Source: Paenibacillus nasutitermitis
GTDB lineage: Bacteria; Bacillota; Bacilli; Paenibacillales; Paenibacillaceae
NCBI RefSeq assembly: GCF_014641075.1
Contig: NZ_BMHP01000001.1
Span: 1,852,171 to 1,916,170 of the forward strand
Direction of reading: 5' to 3'
DNA length: 64,000 nt
The first letter of the stretch is position 1. The number at the start of each line of letters is the position of its first letter. The notes below the pieces were generated by a model. It did not search any database. It saw only the letters and a list, made by a program, of their open reading frames with translations, and was not told where the DNA came from. Of the stretch, positions 61,929-64,000 are shown piece by piece. The translations under genes and the position numbers were made by a program.

Positions 61929-63215
61929 ATGCAAAGAAAAATAAATATGCTGCTTCTGTTGTTCAGCTTAATAGGCGGAGCAATTGGATTCGCGGTCGGC
62001 GAAGTTTTGCTCAGCTCGCTGCTGGGAGATTGGCCGCGTTTTATCGTCGTCGGTCTCTATTTTGGCGTTCTCGCATTGTGTATTGGACTATCCTGTCTGA
62101 TTGCCGAAATGATTGCCCCCCGTTTGAACGGGTCTTCCTGGAGACAACGCTATACCGGTTTATCCTGGAAGCTTCTCGTGCCGGCAACGCTTGTATTGCT
62201 GTTTATAGTCGGCGGTATGCTTCAGCTTATTTACGGGCTGCAGTTTGGAGGCACGAAGCAGGTGAAAGATATCGTGCTTGTGATAGACAATTCGGGAAGC
62301 ATGCTGGAGAACGATCCGGACAATGAGCGATATGCCGCGGCAAAGCAGTTGATTACGAACATGACAAGCGACAAGCAGGTGGCTGTCGTTGTTTTTAGCA
62401 ATACCGCCGAATTGCTGCAGCCCTTTATTCGTCTGCGCTCGGAGGCCGACAAACAGTCAGTAAATACCGCCATTGATGCACTCGAACCGACTGAGGGAGG
62501 AACCGACTTCAGCCTGGCACTGGCGGAAACGCTGAAAACGATCGAAAGCCAGAAAAATGCCAATCGCGGCACAATGGTCATCCTACTGTCAGACGGCTTC
62601 AGCGAATCGAGTATTAATCAGCAGATCGAGACTTATAAAGAGAAGCAAATCGCCGTCAATACGATTGGTCTCAGCGTTGCAGATGCCAGAGGCTCCGCTT
62701 TGCTGAAGCAAATGGCCGATTCCACGGGAGGAAGCTATTACGATGTATCGGAAGCAAAGGGACTGACACTCGTCTTCCAAAATATATACGATAAGCTCGA
62801 TAGCCGGACATTATTAACAGAACGTACAGACGCGATAGCAGACAGCACCTTTTACATGCTGCTTCGTATATTGTCGCTGGGCATTATCGGAATAACTGTC
62901 GGGGTATCGCTGGGATTGTTGTTCGACAACCGCTTCCTGGCGGTAAGCTTTGGCGCTGGCGGTCTCGTCGGCGGTTTGCTGGCAGGTTATATTCTGGATA
63001 CTGGCTTATCCGGGCATGGGTTCACGGACGGATTCTGGCGTTTTGACGCTGCGCTTATACTGGCGGCTATTATCGGATTATTTACGCTCATTGTTCCAAT
63101 CAGCGAAAATTCCGGCACAAGGCCCCGTGGCGGCGGAAGAAAACGAATCGGCAAGGACATGCCCGCTGCGGGCATGGGTGGACGGACAAAGGATAGCCGC
63201 AGTCATGGATTTTAA
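61929..63215 (+). CDS. vWA protein with membrane helices on both sides
   Basis: 428 residues; ATG with AAAGGGG upstream. Three membrane helices (about 5-30, 36-60, 75-99), then a vWA domain (about 110-285) with a complete MIDAS: DNSGSM (D120), EGGTD, LLSDGFSE. Three further helices follow (about 301-325, 329-350, 370-392) and a basic tail rich in Gly/Arg. With three helices before it, the vWA domain is predicted outside if the N-terminus is inside. It is probably the second surface-exposed adhesion or regulatory subunit of the cluster. Confidence 0.82.
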   Translation: MQRKINMLLLLFSLIGGAIGFAVGEVLLSSLLGDWPRFIVVGLYFGVLALCIGLSCLIAEMIAPRLNGSSWRQRYTGLSWKLLVPATLVLLFIVGGMLQLIYGLQFGGTKQVKDIVLVIDNSGSMLENDPDNERYAAAKQLITNMTSDKQVAVVVFSNTAELLQPFIRLRSEADKQSVNTAIDALEPTEGGTDFSLALAETLKTIESQKNANRGTMVILLSDGFSESSINQQIETYKEKQIAVNTIGLSVADARGSALLKQMADSTGGSYYDVSEAKGLTLVFQNIYDKLDSRTLLTERTDAIADSTFYMLLRILSLGIIGITVGVSLGLLFDNRFLAVSFGAGGLVGGLLAGYILDTGLSGHGFTDGFWRFDAALILAAIIGLFTLIVPISENSGTRPRGGGRKRIGKDMPAAGMGGRTKDSRSHGF

Positions 63216-63237
63216 ACGATGCGGGGGGCGGATATAA

Positions 63238-63873
63238 ATGCGGTTTATCGATGCGGAGCATGATTCTCCGGTCATCAGCGGCTTGACCCGCGAGGTCGAA
63301 GAGGACATGTGCACGCTGCGCTGGATTTGGCCGCGCAGCATAGATGCGGTGTACATCCGGAAAACTTCAGCAGAGCAAACGGAGCCCGCCGCCGGAGATA
63401 CGGCCAACCTGAAGCTGTATACGAGAGCGGAATATAAAGCGAATAACGGCTACCACAGCCGGATTGAAGGTATCGGGCGTTATTGCTATACGGTTTATGC
63501 CTGCCAGGAAGGGAGCGGCGGCCCCCAGCTTGTCCTGCAGCAGGATCGCGGGAACAGCATCGAAATCAGTTCCGGCAGGGCTAAAATATATTATACGATT
63601 TCGGATAAAAGCGGTTTTTGGAGAAAATTCAAAACGATTCAAATTCAGGTGACGTCAGAGGTCCCGATCGCGAAGGACGTACTCTGCTATGTCAAAAAGC
63701 AGGGTGGATATCCCGTGAATAAAGAAGACGGTCTGTTGTATCCGTTTGTCGCGTCATTTGCAGCAGGCAGGAACGTACTGCCTGCCATTGAAGTTGGTAA
63801 ACAGGATCATATCCGGTTGTTTTTCACCGATGGCCGGAAATACGGGCAAATCTATGAGTTGATTTCCGTTTAG
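63238..63873 (+). CDS. Beta-rich protein of the tubulin/vWA cluster, unknown
   Basis: 211 residues; GATATAAATG context with GGGGGG about ten bases upstream. No signal peptide or membrane helix. Two repeating beta-sandwich-like halves are suggested by TLRWIWPRSIDAVYIRK ... IGRYCYTVYAC and YYTISDKSGFWRKFKTIQI ... IRLFFTDGRKYGQIYEL. It may be a cytosolic FN3/Ig-like adaptor. I do not recognise the family. It follows the second vWA gene by 22 bases, so it belongs to the same transcript. Confidence 0.6.
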   Translation: MRFIDAEHDSPVISGLTREVEEDMCTLRWIWPRSIDAVYIRKTSAEQTEPAAGDTANLKLYTRAEYKANNGYHSRIEGIGRYCYTVYACQEGSGGPQLVLQQDRGNSIEISSGRAKIYYTISDKSGFWRKFKTIQIQVTSEVPIAKDVLCYVKKQGGYPVNKEDGLLYPFVASFAAGRNVLPAIEVGKQDHIRLFFTDGRKYGQIYELISV

Positions 63874-64000
63874 AAGTCCGGTGAATAATAGGCGAAGCAG
63901 GAGGAAAACGATCTGGAGAAGCGTTAGCTGCAAGCTTTCAGCAAGAAAGCTGCTTCGGAAGCATTCGCTTCCGGACTTTGTACCCTGAATTTATCCCATA
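63874..64000 (+). other. Downstream end of window, no gene supported
   Basis: A hairpin CGGAAGC/GCTTCCG (63955-63972) without a U run lies here. A GTG-started 35-codon frame at 63881 is short, basic and lacks a convincing context. The cluster may continue beyond the window. Confidence 0.4.

Noticed and set aside
63881-63988. 35-codon GTG-started ORF at the right end
   Set aside because: Very basic low-quality peptide overlapping hairpins, with no ribosome site; too little sequence to support a gene.

Overview
The window looks like a chromosomal segment of a Paenibacillus-like bacterium (Bacillota). The main reasons are several YesM/YesN-type two-component systems and CUT1 sugar importers without their own ATPase, a DUF4023 mini-protein, an RNase J gene, a T-box leader and strong GGAGG-type ribosome sites. 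No rRNA, tRNA, CRISPR array or intact mobile element was found.

Layout, left to right. (1) 1-2232: the 3' end of an alditol/xylitol oxidase gene, a kinase-like phosphotransferase, and a 0.6 kb degenerate stretch with what looks like a tyrosine-recombinase fragment. (2) 2233-11410: response regulator, sensor kinase, solute-binding lipoprotein, two permeases and a DUF5054 GH38-like enzyme, followed by the in-frame tail of a lost glycosidase. (3) 11607-13241: a DMT exporter and an unknown conserved protein. (4) 13434-16954: two Gfo/Idh/MocA dehydrogenases and an SGNH hydrolase, behind a cre-like site. (5) 17049-20975: a minus-strand LysM protein, then a zinc alcohol dehydrogenase, a third Gfo/Idh/MocA enzyme and a small-molecule kinase, with two very small ORFs. 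(6) 21276-25796: an AraC regulator divergent from a binding protein and two permeases. (7) 25933-26430: a DinB-family protein. (8) 26675-37841: two permeases (the second apparently starting at ATT), a binding protein, a membrane-bound AraC regulator and a 1790-residue secreted GH42-like glycosidase with nested domains. (9) 37930-41604: RNase J, DUF4023, a small acidic protein and a serine hydrolase. (10) 41685-43160: a T-box leader, read here as lysine-specific, controlling an archaeal/fungal-type aspartate-semialdehyde dehydrogenase. (11) 43361-52830: YesM/YesN pair, a Gfo/Idh/MocA enzyme, a CUT1 importer, NanE and a ROK kinase (probably NanK), an amino-sugar (ManNAc-type) uptake and catabolic unit without a NanA lyase. 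(12) 52970-63873: a cluster built on a 1129-residue tubulin/FtsZ-superfamily protein, with two membrane-anchored von Willebrand A proteins, an unknown 810-residue protein, a beta-rich protein and, on the other strand, a zinc-ribbon membrane protein coupled to a 51-residue membrane peptide.

Most of the window is carbohydrate scavenging: sense outside sugar, import oligosaccharides, cleave, oxidise or epimerise, phosphorylate. The tubulin/vWA cluster does not fit that theme and is the best candidate for a poorly described system. Its gene order, overlaps and predicted topologies suggest a GTP-dependent cytoplasmic filament or scaffold linked to two extracytoplasmic vWA domains.
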